From assembly GCA_001701135.1 (NCBI GenBank), contig DAAN01000025.1:1-64000 (forward strand): a stretch of 64,000 nucleotides of DNA. The letters are read 5' to 3'. This DNA comes from Bacteroidales bacterium H3. GTDB taxonomy: Bacteria > Bacteroidota > Bacteroidia > Bacteroidales > Muribaculaceae. The notes under the pieces are model-generated. The model did no database searches and had not been told where the DNA came from. It worked only from the letters and a program-made list of their open reading frames with translations. Position numbers and translations under genes: made by a program. Positions 1 to 8,339 of the stretch are shown here, in pieces; position 1 is the stretch's first letter; each line of letters opens with the position of its first letter.

Positions 1-575
1 GATTTTTTAGTGGACACTAATGGCGACAAGTCAATAATCATCTCAGGAATTTAGATGTAACAATAGGCGATAGTGACAAGGATTATTCCATCTCTAAATA
101 CCGTCCGCAATTCTATGATTCCAAATCATGCTACACCCGTAATGAGTGGACTTCAATCTCAGATATAGGGAAGTCCTTTGATGATGGTGTGCTGACAACA
201 AACGAGTATTTGGAAACGGAAAGACACTATATAAATACGGCCATTGAACTGGCACGAATTTCAGGATGCTCATATCTGACAGTTGATTATCTTGAAGGGA
301 AATACATAGTGCAAAATGTTAAGGAACACTCATTGAACTACAATCTATTGGAAACGGCGCAGAAAATACGACAAGGATTGATAATCCGCGTATCAGATTG
401 TGCCGATTATCTGCGACTTTGTTTGCGAGAATGTTGTTATGCCAGTTTTTCCAATCATCTGCATAATTTCTATATTGATTTTGGATATGATTTTTATATG
501 CACATTCGTACAACTTTACCCAAAAAGCAAGTTGAAGAAGTCGTTTTGAAAAATCATTTATATTTTAGACCATGA
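1..575 (+). pseudogene. Frameshifted, 5'-truncated small gene, immunity-like hypothetical
   Basis: The last 128 codons are open from a GTG at 189, but the same frame is open back to codon 21-23, and just upstream a second frame reads sensibly from base 1 (DFLVDTNGDKSIIISG) to a TAG at 52-54. Adding one A near 48-50 joins the two frames into one protein (SGNLDVTIGDSDKDYS...), so a single-base deletion in or before an A/T run probably broke the gene. The start lies before the window. No family was recognised; the small acidic/aromatic protein and the chain of overlapping small genes resemble toxin-immunity arrays. If the frameshift is a sequencing error, the gene is simply partial. Confidence 0.5.
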
Positions 576-970
576 AACTGACCGATAAAGAAATAGACAG
601 CATGTTGGCTCAATCACCAGATGTCAGATACAGTTACTCACTGAAACGGATTGCGGATAGCGGTTATATATGGGATCTGTCATCTGATGATGATAACTAT
701 ATGTGTATTCGGGATGGAGGCATAATGCTATTTCCGGTGTGGCCATTTAAGGTGTATGCGGAGAAATATGCCTCACGTATGAGGAAAGAACATAAATGTA
801 ATTGCTCAAAATTGGATTTGGAAGAGTTTTCTGACAAACTTGTTGATTATCTTTGTGAAAAGGGAATGCCAATAGGGGTCTTTCCGGTCGCTGAAAATGA
901 CTATGGTAAAATAATCAGCGTAAATAATTTTGCCGAAGACTTATCCGTTGAACTTGAAAACTACCAGTAA
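572..970 (+). CDS. DUF2750-family protein
   Basis: 132 residues; its ATG overlaps the stop of the previous gene by four bases (ATGA), indicating translational coupling. The pattern W-D-L near residue 35, a glycine/aspartate turn, PVWPF at about 55-60, AEKYA, and a VFPVAENDYG segment near 105 followed by a carboxyl DL-E-EL stretch match the DUF2750 family as I remember it. DUF2750 proteins are small, cytosolic and of unknown activity; in gut Bacteroidales they turn up among putative immunity genes. It begins MKLTDK, an opening shared with the genes at 1862 and 11023. Function inferred from context only. Confidence 0.6.
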   Translation: MKLTDKEIDSMLAQSPDVRYSYSLKRIADSGYIWDLSSDDDNYMCIRDGGIMLFPVWPFKVYAEKYASRMRKEHKCNCSKLDLEEFSDKLVDYLCEKGMPIGVFPVAENDYGKIISVNNFAEDLSVELENYQ

Positions 971-1347
971 TGAATAGTAATACCGAAAAATATAAGAACC
1001 TTTGGCATATATTTGTCAACATCGAAGCTGTTGATGGCTATAACTTCAATGACCTGATAGATACATCTGATTGCGACGCTCCGGTTGACAAATATATCGG
1101 AGCATGGGCCAACATTTTAGTCAAGGCCAACACAATCAATGAAGCCATTGAAATAATCCCTTTGGGTTTGAATGAAAAAAATTTCAAGGTCATATTTATT
1201 GAACGGGCTGTAAATCTGCAATCAATGGCTGATGAAAACGACGTTGACGAAGAAGAGTTGGAAGAAGCCGACTGGTTACTCTCGACATCATACAGATTCA
1301 AAATTGTTGACCGTTTATATCCTTATGTCGCAGATGAAGAAATTTAA
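970..1347 (+). CDS. Small acidic hypothetical protein in immunity-like array
   Basis: 125 residues, start overlapping the DUF2750 stop by one base (TAATG), so clearly co-translated. No signal peptide or membrane segment. The sequence is acidic, with an aspartate/glutamate-rich stretch around residues 85-98 and conserved-looking W-A-N and EAIE motifs in the middle. I do not recognise a family. Small soluble acidic proteins chained by overlaps are typical of immunity gene arrays, which is the best guess; no toxin gene is visible in the window. Confidence 0.55.
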   Translation: MNSNTEKYKNLWHIFVNIEAVDGYNFNDLIDTSDCDAPVDKYIGAWANILVKANTINEAIEIIPLGLNEKNFKVIFIERAVNLQSMADENDVDEEELEEADWLLSTSYRFKIVDRLYPYVADEEI

Positions 1348-1349
1348 TT

Positions 1350-1871
1350 ATGGATATACCCGAGAAATATGATCAGGAGAAGGAATCTACTATACAGTAT
1401 GATGTTTCCGAACTGTTGCAAACGGATTTAAGCGACAATCTAAAAAGCCGTCTGATGAATTTAGAAAATTCCAACGTTAGAAGATTTGTCGCTTTATTCC
1501 CGATACTGGGTAAAGTCAGAATCTCAGTAATAAGGGATTCATTGAACAGCATAAAAGAGATTCTACCTAAGAACATATTTGAAGAAACCAAAAGCGAAGT
1601 AAGAGAGATTTGCGATGATTATAAATGGCGGAACAGTAAGGAAGGGAAACTGATTCTGCAAATTGAAGATTGGATAAAAGAGGCAAGACTTTGTGTCGCC
1701 ACTGATTTCCCCTCAGAGCATATCTACATCGGCAGAAGTTTCATTGAGCCGGTTAGCCTTATCGTTGGAGGCTATGTAAAAGAATTGCGAACAAAGGCTA
1801 TGATTGAATCATGTCTTAACAACATGAATCCACCCATAGCCATAGAATATAGAATTTCAGTATGCGACTGA
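1350..1871 (+). CDS. Hypothetical protein, helical, in immunity-like array
   Basis: 173 residues, starting two bases after the preceding stop. Predicted mostly helical and soluble; a C-terminal half with LCVATDFPSEHIYIGRSF and EPVSLIVGGYVKELRTKA. No known domain recognised and no signal peptide. It is the fourth gene of the packed array and its last 10 bases overlap the original start of the next (disrupted) gene. Likely co-expressed with the neighbours; function unknown. Confidence 0.5.
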   Translation: MDIPEKYDQEKESTIQYDVSELLQTDLSDNLKSRLMNLENSNVRRFVALFPILGKVRISVIRDSLNSIKEILPKNIFEETKSEVREICDDYKWRNSKEGKLILQIEDWIKEARLCVATDFPSEHIYIGRSFIEPVSLIVGGYVKELRTKAMIESCLNNMNPPIAIEYRISVCD

Positions 1872-2218
1872 CCGATAAACGATTTTAGATAGCATGGCTT
1901 GTGTTTCTCCTTTTGGCGATTGCGTGTTGCATTGCGGTAGGCTGGAGCGAAGATAGTGCATTGCTCGATACGGCTTATGCGCTGTCGCTGTTATCAACGT
2001 GGTTTTGTCATAAGGTCAGACCGAAAGTCGCGTTTGGCAACCTGATTGTGATGATTGCCTATAATGCCATATTGAGTTACAATCTTGTCTTCAACAGCCA
2101 ATATGGAGCCGGACTGACATGGTGGCTTATCGCACTGATGCTGAACGCCATCCATTCAATCGCATTACAGGTTTATTTCGTGGTTGCTCGCTGTAAATCA
2201 ACTCACGGCTTGCCGTAA
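1862..2218 (+). pseudogene. Small membrane protein gene with in-frame amber codon
   Basis: An ATG at 1862 overlaps the previous gene by 10 bases and reads MRLTDKRF, then TAG at 1886-1888, then IAWLVFLLLAIACC and about 100 more residues in the same frame. The lipoprotein at 11023 begins MKLIDKRFW, so the TAG most likely replaced a tryptophan TGG. The remainder has three hydrophobic segments (roughly residues 9-25, 45-60 and 75-95), so it was a small inner-membrane protein. A restart at the GTG at 1901 would give 105 residues lacking the conserved opening. Pseudogene is favoured over a shorter real gene. Confidence 0.55.
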
Positions 2219-2226
2219 AACATAAA

Positions 2227-2254
2227 ATCCCCATGCGACAATTCGCATAGGGAT
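2227..2254 (-). terminator. Hairpin terminator for the integrase gene
   Basis: The stem pairs ATCCC with GGGAT and ATGCGA with TCGCAT around a CAAT loop, with one mismatch. On the minus strand it is followed by TTTTATG, fitting termination after the integrase at 2265-3416. It also lies just beyond the convergent gene ending at 2218, so it may act from both sides. Confidence 0.6.
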
Positions 2255-2264
2255 GATGCGTGAG

Positions 2265-3416
2265 TTATTTGAAGATTTCATCAACGCGGTTGACGGCATC
2301 GTCTTTCTTCTGGTCGATGATTTTTGCGTAGATTTGCGTTGTGGCAATATTCTTGTGGCCCAGCAGCTTGCTTGTCGTATATAGGTCAACATCAAGGGTG
2401 AGCATGAGGGTGGCGAAGGTATGGCGGCTCACATGGAAGGTGATTTCTTTCTTTACCTCTGCGGCTTTTGCCCAGTTCCCGAGGATTATGCTGACGCGGC
2501 TTGTGGTCGGCAGACTGAAAACCTTGTCATCATCCCCGGCATCGCCTCGCTCCGGCAGCCACCGCATAGCCTGTGACGAAAGGGGAAGATATATCGGGGT
2601 GTCGGTTTTCTTCATCACCACAGACACGCGCCACTGTTCACCGTCCTTGTGGATCTGCCCCCAACGCAGGGCGCGTATGTCGCTTGTGCGGAGTCCGCAA
2701 TAACAGGAGAACAGAAATGCCCGCTTCACATGCTCGCGTGTCGGGCAGTCGGTAGCAATCAGCCGTTTCAGCTCGTCAATCTCCAGATAGTCGCGCTGGC
2801 TCTCGACATGATACACACGGTCGTTGGAGGATATGCGGTCAAACGGGTTCTCACGGAGATAGTCGTTGCGGACGGCCCAGTTGAATGTCGCGCTCAGAGA
2901 GGCGGTAAGGGATGCGATACTGTTGATTGCAAGCGGTCTCTTCGTGCGCGATTTATAATCGTTACGCAGGAAATGGGTAAACGCTATGCAGTAGTCCTTG
3001 TCAGCCTGTTTCAAGGTCACTCCGTCCCCACGGAACTGTGTCAAAGCCTTTTTCAGTCCGCTGAAGGCCGACGGGCCCATAGACTTGCCGTTATCCTCAA
3101 TCCATTTCTTGTAGAGGTCTATAAGGTCAAGTAGCCTCATGCGTGAGTGAAGCATGGAGTTGGTGACACCTTTCTCGTTGTTTGTAAGCTGAATAATGCG
3201 GTCAGCCTTGACTTTGTTGGCGAGGGCGAGATTATGTTCGTTCAACGCCCTGCTCGCGGGGTCAAGTTCCGGGACTATGTAGAGTTTCAGGAACTCGTAT
3301 GTGCGCTTGCCGTCGCGGTATATGTCGAGATAGATTGACTTGTTGCCGTTTTTCAATTCCTTGAAACGGATTCTTACAGGCTCTTTCGCCTTGACTGTTT
3401 TCTTAGGTCGTGCCAT
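2265..3416 (-). CDS. Tyrosine recombinase (site-specific integrase)
   Basis: 383 residues with an N-terminal arm-binding region (about 10-100), a SAM-like core-binding domain (about 105-205) and a catalytic domain. The catalytic set appears complete: arginine in GLRTSDI, lysine in VMKKTD, HVSRHTF, GHKN and the nucleophile tyrosine in TQIYAKI. It should cut and rejoin DNA for element integration or excision. It lies downstream of, and in the same direction as, a degenerate paralogue, 12 bases apart, so they are probably co-transcribed from the promoter at 4593-4624. Its target site cannot be seen; it could serve the conjugative element or the small-gene array to its left. Confidence 0.9.
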   Translation of the reverse strand: MARPKKTVKAKEPVRIRFKELKNGNKSIYLDIYRDGKRTYEFLKLYIVPELDPASRALNEHNLALANKVKADRIIQLTNNEKGVTNSMLHSRMRLLDLIDLYKKWIEDNGKSMGPSAFSGLKKALTQFRGDGVTLKQADKDYCIAFTHFLRNDYKSRTKRPLAINSIASLTASLSATFNWAVRNDYLRENPFDRISSNDRVYHVESQRDYLEIDELKRLIATDCPTREHVKRAFLFSCYCGLRTSDIRALRWGQIHKDGEQWRVSVVMKKTDTPIYLPLSSQAMRWLPERGDAGDDDKVFSLPTTSRVSIILGNWAKAAEVKKEITFHVSRHTFATLMLTLDVDLYTTSKLLGHKNIATTQIYAKIIDQKKDDAVNRVDEIFK

Positions 3417-3428
3417 ATTAAGAGAGAT

Positions 3429-4553
3429 TTAATCGAGTTGCAATGCTTTGAGTTTTTCGTCCATCGGAGCCGGTTCCCTGTCAATCATGGCGAGATAGCC
3501 TTTGGCATGTTTCGATGCTATACCCATGAGGGAGCAGAATGTGGCTACATCCGCACCGGTGGACAATATCAGATAGGCAAAAGTATTTCGCGCCAATGTG
3601 AAATTGAGGCGTTTTTCAATCCCGGATTTCTTCTGCCAGAGTTTCAGGATGTTGTTTGTCTCGGTGTCCTTTGGTAAACCTTTGAATATAAGCCCCCGAT
3701 GATTGGAAGTTTCAGGAAGCCAGCGCAAGGCATTTGACGAAAGGGGAATGAATATTTTTCGGGACTGGCACCGGACGGACAGTTTCCCTCCCGGTGGTGT
3801 CCTAAGGTCTTTCCATCTGAGGTTGACAATATCGAAAGCCGTCAGTCCGGTAAAAATGGAGAACAGATACGCCTGTTTCACCTGCGGACGCGATATGACG
3901 GGACATTGCGTCTCCATTAACAATTTTATTTCGTCGAATGTCAGGTGTTGTTTCTCTGGTCGCTCCCGTGTTATCCGATCATGGATTTTCACAAAGAACA
4001 AAGGGTTTCGGGCAATAAACCCATTCTCGACTGCCATGTTCAACGAGCCACTGAAAAGATAGATATACGCCCTCGCGGTTGTCATTTTCAGCTTCCCATG
4101 TACGCTGTGGTATTCATCGCGCAGGAAATCGACGAGTCCGTTGCAATACCCGGCGTCGACCGATGACAGCATGACATCCTCGCCACGGTAGGCTACGACA
4201 GCACGATACATCCCCATGATATTGCCTGCTGTGGATTTATCACCCCGATTCAATATCAAAGTATGATAATCCTTGATTACCTTAGCAAGAGGAATATCCG
4301 GCATTGCCGCATCAATCTCGATGCCGCTCTCTCCGGCCGTCAGTTCCTCAATCCGTCTGCGCCTGATTTCTTCCGCCTCCCGCATGACAGCCTTGTTCCC
4401 GGCAACGGCCTTGCGGCTGATTTCGGGTAACAAATACAGACGGAGGCCTTCGCGGATGCGTTTTCCGTCCTTGTAATAGTCAAGATAGAGCGACTTGCGT
4501 CCATCGCCCAATTCTTTGGATTTCAGGTTGATTCTTGATTTGGAGAGATTCAT
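3429..4553 (-). CDS. Tyrosine recombinase paralogue with degenerate active site
   Basis: 374 residues, same domain plan as the next gene. The catalytic residues are mostly lost: GLRxSDI has become GLTAFDI, HxxRH is TLARN, the GHKN histidine is isoleucine (MGIASK), while a tyrosine remains in GYLAMID. The reading frame is intact and the N-terminal DNA-binding half looks normal. It may act as a non-catalytic partner (directionality or DNA-bridging), or be an early-stage pseudogene. Being first in a two-gene transcript ahead of the intact integrase supports a retained role. Confidence 0.8.
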   Translation of the reverse strand: MNLSKSRINLKSKELGDGRKSLYLDYYKDGKRIREGLRLYLLPEISRKAVAGNKAVMREAEEIRRRRIEELTAGESGIEIDAAMPDIPLAKVIKDYHTLILNRGDKSTAGNIMGMYRAVVAYRGEDVMLSSVDAGYCNGLVDFLRDEYHSVHGKLKMTTARAYIYLFSGSLNMAVENGFIARNPLFFVKIHDRITRERPEKQHLTFDEIKLLMETQCPVISRPQVKQAYLFSIFTGLTAFDIVNLRWKDLRTPPGGKLSVRCQSRKIFIPLSSNALRWLPETSNHRGLIFKGLPKDTETNNILKLWQKKSGIEKRLNFTLARNTFAYLILSTGADVATFCSLMGIASKHAKGYLAMIDREPAPMDEKLKALQLD

Positions 4554-4562
4554 GCGACAGTT

Positions 4563-4647
4563 GTTTGTTACTTATTGGTCATTTTATAGACACAAAATTA
4601 CGAAATATTTTCAAAAGTAACAAATAGGTCGCAATCAAAGTAACAAA
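4563..4647. repeat. Three AAGTAACAAA sites around the integrase promoter
   Basis: AAGTAACAAA occurs at 4615-4624 and 4638-4647 (same strand, 23 bases apart), with an inverted copy, GTTTGTTACTT, at 4563-4573. The first overlaps the -33 box of the integrase promoter. The arrangement suggests an operator or integrase/excisionase binding sites. Confidence 0.5.
4593..4624 (-). promoter_or_regulatory. Bacteroidetes-type promoter for the tandem integrases
   Basis: On the minus strand, TTTG (4621-4624) is followed after exactly 20 bases by TAATTTTG (4593-4600), a close match to the Bacteroidetes sigma factor -33/-7 consensus. The integrase start codon lies about 40 bases downstream, at 4553. Confidence 0.7.
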
Positions 4648-4748
4648 AACATCCCATTCACAGGGAACAAAGGAATCACAACCTTAAGACTTTTATTGTT
4701 TATTATATTATATATCAATATATTTATACTCTAATCAATTCTTATGGA

Positions 4749-5012
4749 TTACACCAAGTAGAGAATGTAAACAGTTTGGTGGAAAAGCTGTATATGAGCC
4801 TTCGCTTCCATAATGAAGTTGGACTCCAGCTTAGCACGTTCCGCGAGGAAGGGTATGTCGCCGTCAAGGATGTAAATTTGCTGACGCTCCTCGCTGACAA
4901 GCGACACGCACCGCCATACGGTGAAGCCGCATATCAGCACGCAGCCCGCGACGGTCGCCATGACCGTCGTAAGCGCGAGCCGCGTTTTCTGTTCGAGTGA
5001 TTTGATAAGCAT
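4749..5012 (-). pseudogene. traK: TraK, N-terminal fragment
   Basis: About 74 residues look like the start of conjugative-transposon TraK: MLIKSLEQKTR, one membrane segment at about 13-35, then QQIYILDGDIPFLAERAK and EAKAHIQLFH. TraK (VirB8-like position) is normally about 200 residues and joins the inner-membrane part of the mating channel. After F-H (codons ending at 4789) the sequence changes to an unrelated HQTVYILYLV tail and a stop. The 3' part of traK and traL onward are not in the window. The break falls at GTGGAA on the plus strand, as does the insertion in traG. Confidence 0.75.
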
Positions 5013-5039
5013 ATTTATTATAAGGTGTTGCGGTTAGTG

Positions 5040-6167
5040 TTATTTGACAAGTGCCTTCGCGCCCCTGACGCCGAGGCCGACGGTAGTGCCGACAGCCGAT
5101 CCTGCTGCAGAACCCGCCATAGTAGCTGCCCCCATAGCCACTGAGCCGGCCGGGGATGCCGCGCCGCTGCTTATGCCTCCGGGAATCAGCCATGAGGCAA
5201 CCTCCGGAACAAAGCGGATTATATACGCCCCCACGAGCATACCCATCGCGTACATACAGTTGGAGCCTATACCCTGCAATCCGAGCGCGCCTATCTGCTC
5301 CCACGAGTTGACCGTGCCGTGCAGGAGGTGGTTGTAGGCAACCAAATCTTCCTGAAGGTTATACATTAATATGAAGTCGATGTAGTAAAGGCACATATAG
5401 GTCACGAATCCCCACAGCGTCAGGGATAGGAACTTAGACATCCACTGGCTCCACGCCGAGTTCCACGGCGGGGCGAGCGACAGGGCGAACATTATAGGAC
5501 AGAACACAATCATTATCGCTATGAATATCCTCTGCGCCACGAGTATGCCGTAATAGGACATCTGGAAAATCAGCTCCCCGACAAATCGTATCACGTCGTT
5601 TATCCATTCGCTTACCTTTGTCTCGGCGGCCACCGCCGCGCGCTGGGCGTAGTTGTTGATTGTTGTTCCGAGATTCTCCACATTGTATATCAGCTTGTCC
5701 CACCAGTTGGCGTCCTCGCCGATTTCGGCTATCTGCTTGGCGGTTGATATGGAATCCTGCACAGCACGCAGCCTTTCAAGGTATTCGCCCTGCTTCTGCG
5801 CCACTTTAAGCTCCAGCGCGGCAACTTCTTTGTTCTTCGACATAGCCATAGCCTTAGTGGTGGATTCCAAAGACTTGCCCGGCACCTGCAAGGCAGAGCA
5901 TATCCATGAGGAAGAAGATATGCACATGGAAATGCCTATTATCCTGAGCAGCTTCATCACGTCCATGCCGCGTCGTCCGAGCATCATCATCCAGCACTCG
6001 TAGGAGCCGACGCACAGCGCGAGAAGAAGGCCGAGGACACGGGCGAAGCCGATGGTGTTGCCGAGAATCGCCACATTCGGAAAAGCCTCCATCGCCACAA
6101 GGAGCCTGTCAAGGCTCTCGTCGATGGCCGGAAGCCCCATCGTGCATAATATTGAAAGTAAAGTCAT
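5040..6167 (-). CDS. traJ: Conjugative transfer protein TraJ (VirB6-like)
   Basis: 375 residues with several membrane segments: about 40-60, 75-95, then after a helical stretch (130-190) a cluster at about 195-225, 235-260 and 285-310. A small-residue-rich tail (GAASPAGSVAMGAATMAG) follows. This plan and the motif SLAPPWNSAWSQWMSKFLSLTLW fit TraJ of Bacteroidetes conjugative transposons, a VirB6-like inner-membrane channel component. It begins 37 bases after the upstream gene stop and precedes the broken traK by 27 bases, so it was part of the long tra operon. Confidence 0.85.
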   Translation of the reverse strand: MTLLSILCTMGLPAIDESLDRLLVAMEAFPNVAILGNTIGFARVLGLLLALCVGSYECWMMMLGRRGMDVMKLLRIIGISMCISSSSWICSALQVPGKSLESTTKAMAMSKNKEVAALELKVAQKQGEYLERLRAVQDSISTAKQIAEIGEDANWWDKLIYNVENLGTTINNYAQRAAVAAETKVSEWINDVIRFVGELIFQMSYYGILVAQRIFIAIMIVFCPIMFALSLAPPWNSAWSQWMSKFLSLTLWGFVTYMCLYYIDFILMYNLQEDLVAYNHLLHGTVNSWEQIGALGLQGIGSNCMYAMGMLVGAYIIRFVPEVASWLIPGGISSGAASPAGSVAMGAATMAGSAAGSAVGTTVGLGVRGAKALVK

Positions 6168-6204
6168 AATATTATGGTTGTATTGTTATTGTTCATCGTT
6201 TTTG

Positions 6205-6894
6205 TCAATAATGGGTGGCGGCCACCGCCGCAAGCCTCGCAGTGCGGCTCACAAGCTCGCCCATAGCGGCCTTGGCCTCCTCGTATGCCTGCTGACGTTT
6301 GGCGTTCTCCAGACCGTAGCCCACACCCTGCTTGTGGATATAGGCTATGTTGGCGCATATCACCTCGTTCTGCCTTGAAAGCTCGTCAACCTGGTACTTC
6401 ATCTTCCCCTTGCTCTTGTTAAGGCAATAGAGCAATCCGTCGGCGATGCAGTCCTGCATACGGCTGAACTCGTCCTTGTAGATCGAATAGGTGACATCCA
6501 CCGCGCGGTCAGCCTCGCGTGCCAGCTCCTCCTTGTAGAGAGATTCGACATGGGCGCGTTCCTTCTCCACCTTGGCGAGCTTCTGCCGCTGGGTTTCCTC
6601 TGCCGTGACGCGCACGGGCATTATACGCTTCACATTGGATTTCTCCTCCTTGAACCTCACCCGGTAGCCGGATTTGAAACCGGCCCATTTCCAGTACATC
6701 TCCGCGCCGGAATAATTCTTGTGCAGGAAATAATAGTACCAGTCGGGGGCGAACCACCACGGGCCGTTCTCCATCGAGAGCCATTGCTTCTCCTTCTGGT
6801 CGTCGTGTATTTTCTTTGTCTTTGCCGGACACGCCGCAGGTGTCACGGCTATCAGGGCGGCCACCGCCGCCAGTGTGAAAATTCTGAATCTCAT
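6205..6894 (-). CDS. Secreted conjugation-associated protein, DUF5045-like
   Basis: 229 residues with a clear signal peptide (MRFRIFTLAAVAALIAVTPAACPA). Motifs ENGPWWFAPDWYYYFLHKNYSGAEMYWKW, GFKSGYRVRFKEEKSNVK and a charged helical region (about 100-200) match what I recall of the DUF5045 proteins found between traG and traJ in Bacteroidetes elements. (Each motif is read from residues about 40-85.) It is presumably periplasmic and part of, or an accessory to, the mating channel. The exact role is not known. Confidence 0.6.
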   Translation of the reverse strand: MRFRIFTLAAVAALIAVTPAACPAKTKKIHDDQKEKQWLSMENGPWWFAPDWYYYFLHKNYSGAEMYWKWAGFKSGYRVRFKEEKSNVKRIMPVRVTAEETQRQKLAKVEKERAHVESLYKEELAREADRAVDVTYSIYKDEFSRMQDCIADGLLYCLNKSKGKMKYQVDELSRQNEVICANIAYIHKQGVGYGLENAKRQQAYEEAKAAMGELVSRTARLAAVAATHY

Positions 6895-6919
6895 ATATGC
6901 GTTGTTGTTAAAGTGGCGT

Positions 6920-7597
6920 TCATTTGTTCCATCTGCCGATTACAGCCGTCACGATCTCGTCCTTGACGTCCGAGGTCAGTATCTCCCAGATGTAATCCGG
7001 CTTCCAGCCGCAGTCGGTAACGAGGTAGCAGTACAGGTTGGCGTTGTCGATTATGCGCCGGGCGTTCTCTATGGTGTCCTTCAGCGACATCACGAGGTTC
7101 CGCTTCTCGTCCATCGAGGCTTTCATAAGGTTAATGCCGGAGGCGGCAACCGTGGCATACAGCTTCTGGGCGTGCTTTATCTCCCTGGCTATCGCCACGT
7201 TTGCGTCCGCATAGTACCATGCCACAAAAGGCTTCTTAGACACATATTTGTATGTGTTGGCCGTGAAATCCTTGTATTCCTTTGTGAGAAGATACAGTGA
7301 GCTTGCGGTGGATGATATTGCGGCGGCAAGCACTATGTATGAGTAAGCGTTGTTGAGTCTCGTGTCGAGCGTCGAGCGCACATCGTTGAACTTCTCCGCT
7401 CCCTTTGTCACAAGTGACTGCTCGCCGAAGCTGGTGGCTATACGGGCAAGGGCCTGATCCTCGTCCTTCTTCACCGCCTTGTGTAGAGCCATAAGGGCCT
7501 CGAATGTCGGGAGGTCTTTGGGGAAGTCGAAGGCGAGTGACTTAAAGGGAAGAAGAATAGCCGCCAGTGCCGCCATTGCGTATTTTCTTAATTCCAT
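6920..7597 (-). CDS. Secreted Tra protein, unknown role
   Basis: 225 residues, signal peptide MELRKYAMAALAAILLPFKSLAFD, then a long helical protein with one hydrophobic stretch (about 88-105, YIVLAAAISSTASSLYLL). Cysteine and tryptophan occur near the C terminus (YLVTDCGWKPDY). It sits between two other exported proteins in the tra operon, with 25 bases to the next gene and 4 from the previous one. Likely a periplasmic or inner-membrane transfer protein in the TraH/TraI position; I cannot place it in a named family. Confidence 0.6.
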   Translation of the reverse strand: MELRKYAMAALAAILLPFKSLAFDFPKDLPTFEALMALHKAVKKDEDQALARIATSFGEQSLVTKGAEKFNDVRSTLDTRLNNAYSYIVLAAAISSTASSLYLLTKEYKDFTANTYKYVSKKPFVAWYYADANVAIAREIKHAQKLYATVAASGINLMKASMDEKRNLVMSLKDTIENARRIIDNANLYCYLVTDCGWKPDYIWEILTSDVKDEIVTAVIGRWNK

Positions 7598-7601
7598 GCG
7601 C

Positions 7602-8339
7602 TCACTGTTTAAGGATATTAAGCCTGTTCCAGTTGAGAATGAGCGTGCCTACCTGGTTCTGCATCACCTTCATGTTGGCCCATCCCTCCGGGTCTATCGC
7701 GAAAAGAAGGTCATCCTTTGTGGCGTACTGCGCCATCGCCATCATGGCCTGCACCTTGTAGCGTATCTCCAGGAGGTCGGTGTAGATCTTGTTGGCGACC
7801 GTCAGCCTGTCGTAGCGGTCGAGGAAGTTGTAGCCGTCGGACTTGGTTTCGGCGGTGGCCGCTCCCTTGAGCGGGTTCCGCACCTTGCCGTTGTTGACTA
7901 TGTTGATGAAGTCGGCCACGAGCTGCTGCGTCTGCGCCGTGAGGTTGCCGAGTTCGTTAAGGCACAGAGCTTTGTTGGCGAAGTTTGCCTTGCCAACGGT
8001 CTTTACCAGTTCCGGCACGCTCCTGACAATATCGAAGGCGCACAGCCCTATCTCCACATAATATCTGCTCTCGGTGCCGAAGCCGGATATGTTCTCCATC
8101 GTCACCTTGTAAAGCTCGGTGATTGTCGCCATGCTCACGGTGTACTGCTCCAGCTTGTTCTGCTTGGATGATATGGAGTCGAGCCTCTTGTTGTGCTGAT
8201 CCTCTATTGCTTTCTGCGTCGCAAGGTTGGTTGTCACAGCCTTCAGGCAGTAAGGGTCAATCACCACCTTCCATGCCGAGGCGGTATTGCTCAAAAGAAT
8301 TATCGTCGCGGCGGCTATTATATATTTCAGTTTTCCCAT
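7602..8339 (-). CDS. Secreted Tra protein, TraI-position
   Basis: 245 residues with signal peptide (MGKLKYIIAAATIILLSNTASAW) and a helical body: coiled stretch at about 40-70 (NKRLDSISSKQNKLEQY), a central part rich in short helices, and a C terminus with MMAMAQYATKDDLLFAI. Its start overlaps the end of traG by 13 bases, showing co-translation. By position it corresponds to the small secreted Tra protein that follows TraG in CTnDOT-type elements. The function is unknown; the periplasmic location is inferred from the signal peptide. Confidence 0.6.
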   Translation of the reverse strand: MGKLKYIIAAATIILLSNTASAWKVVIDPYCLKAVTTNLATQKAIEDQHNKRLDSISSKQNKLEQYTVSMATITELYKVTMENISGFGTESRYYVEIGLCAFDIVRSVPELVKTVGKANFANKALCLNELGNLTAQTQQLVADFINIVNNGKVRNPLKGAATAETKSDGYNFLDRYDRLTVANKIYTDLLEIRYKVQAMMAMAQYATKDDLLFAIDPEGWANMKVMQNQVGTLILNWNRLNILKQ

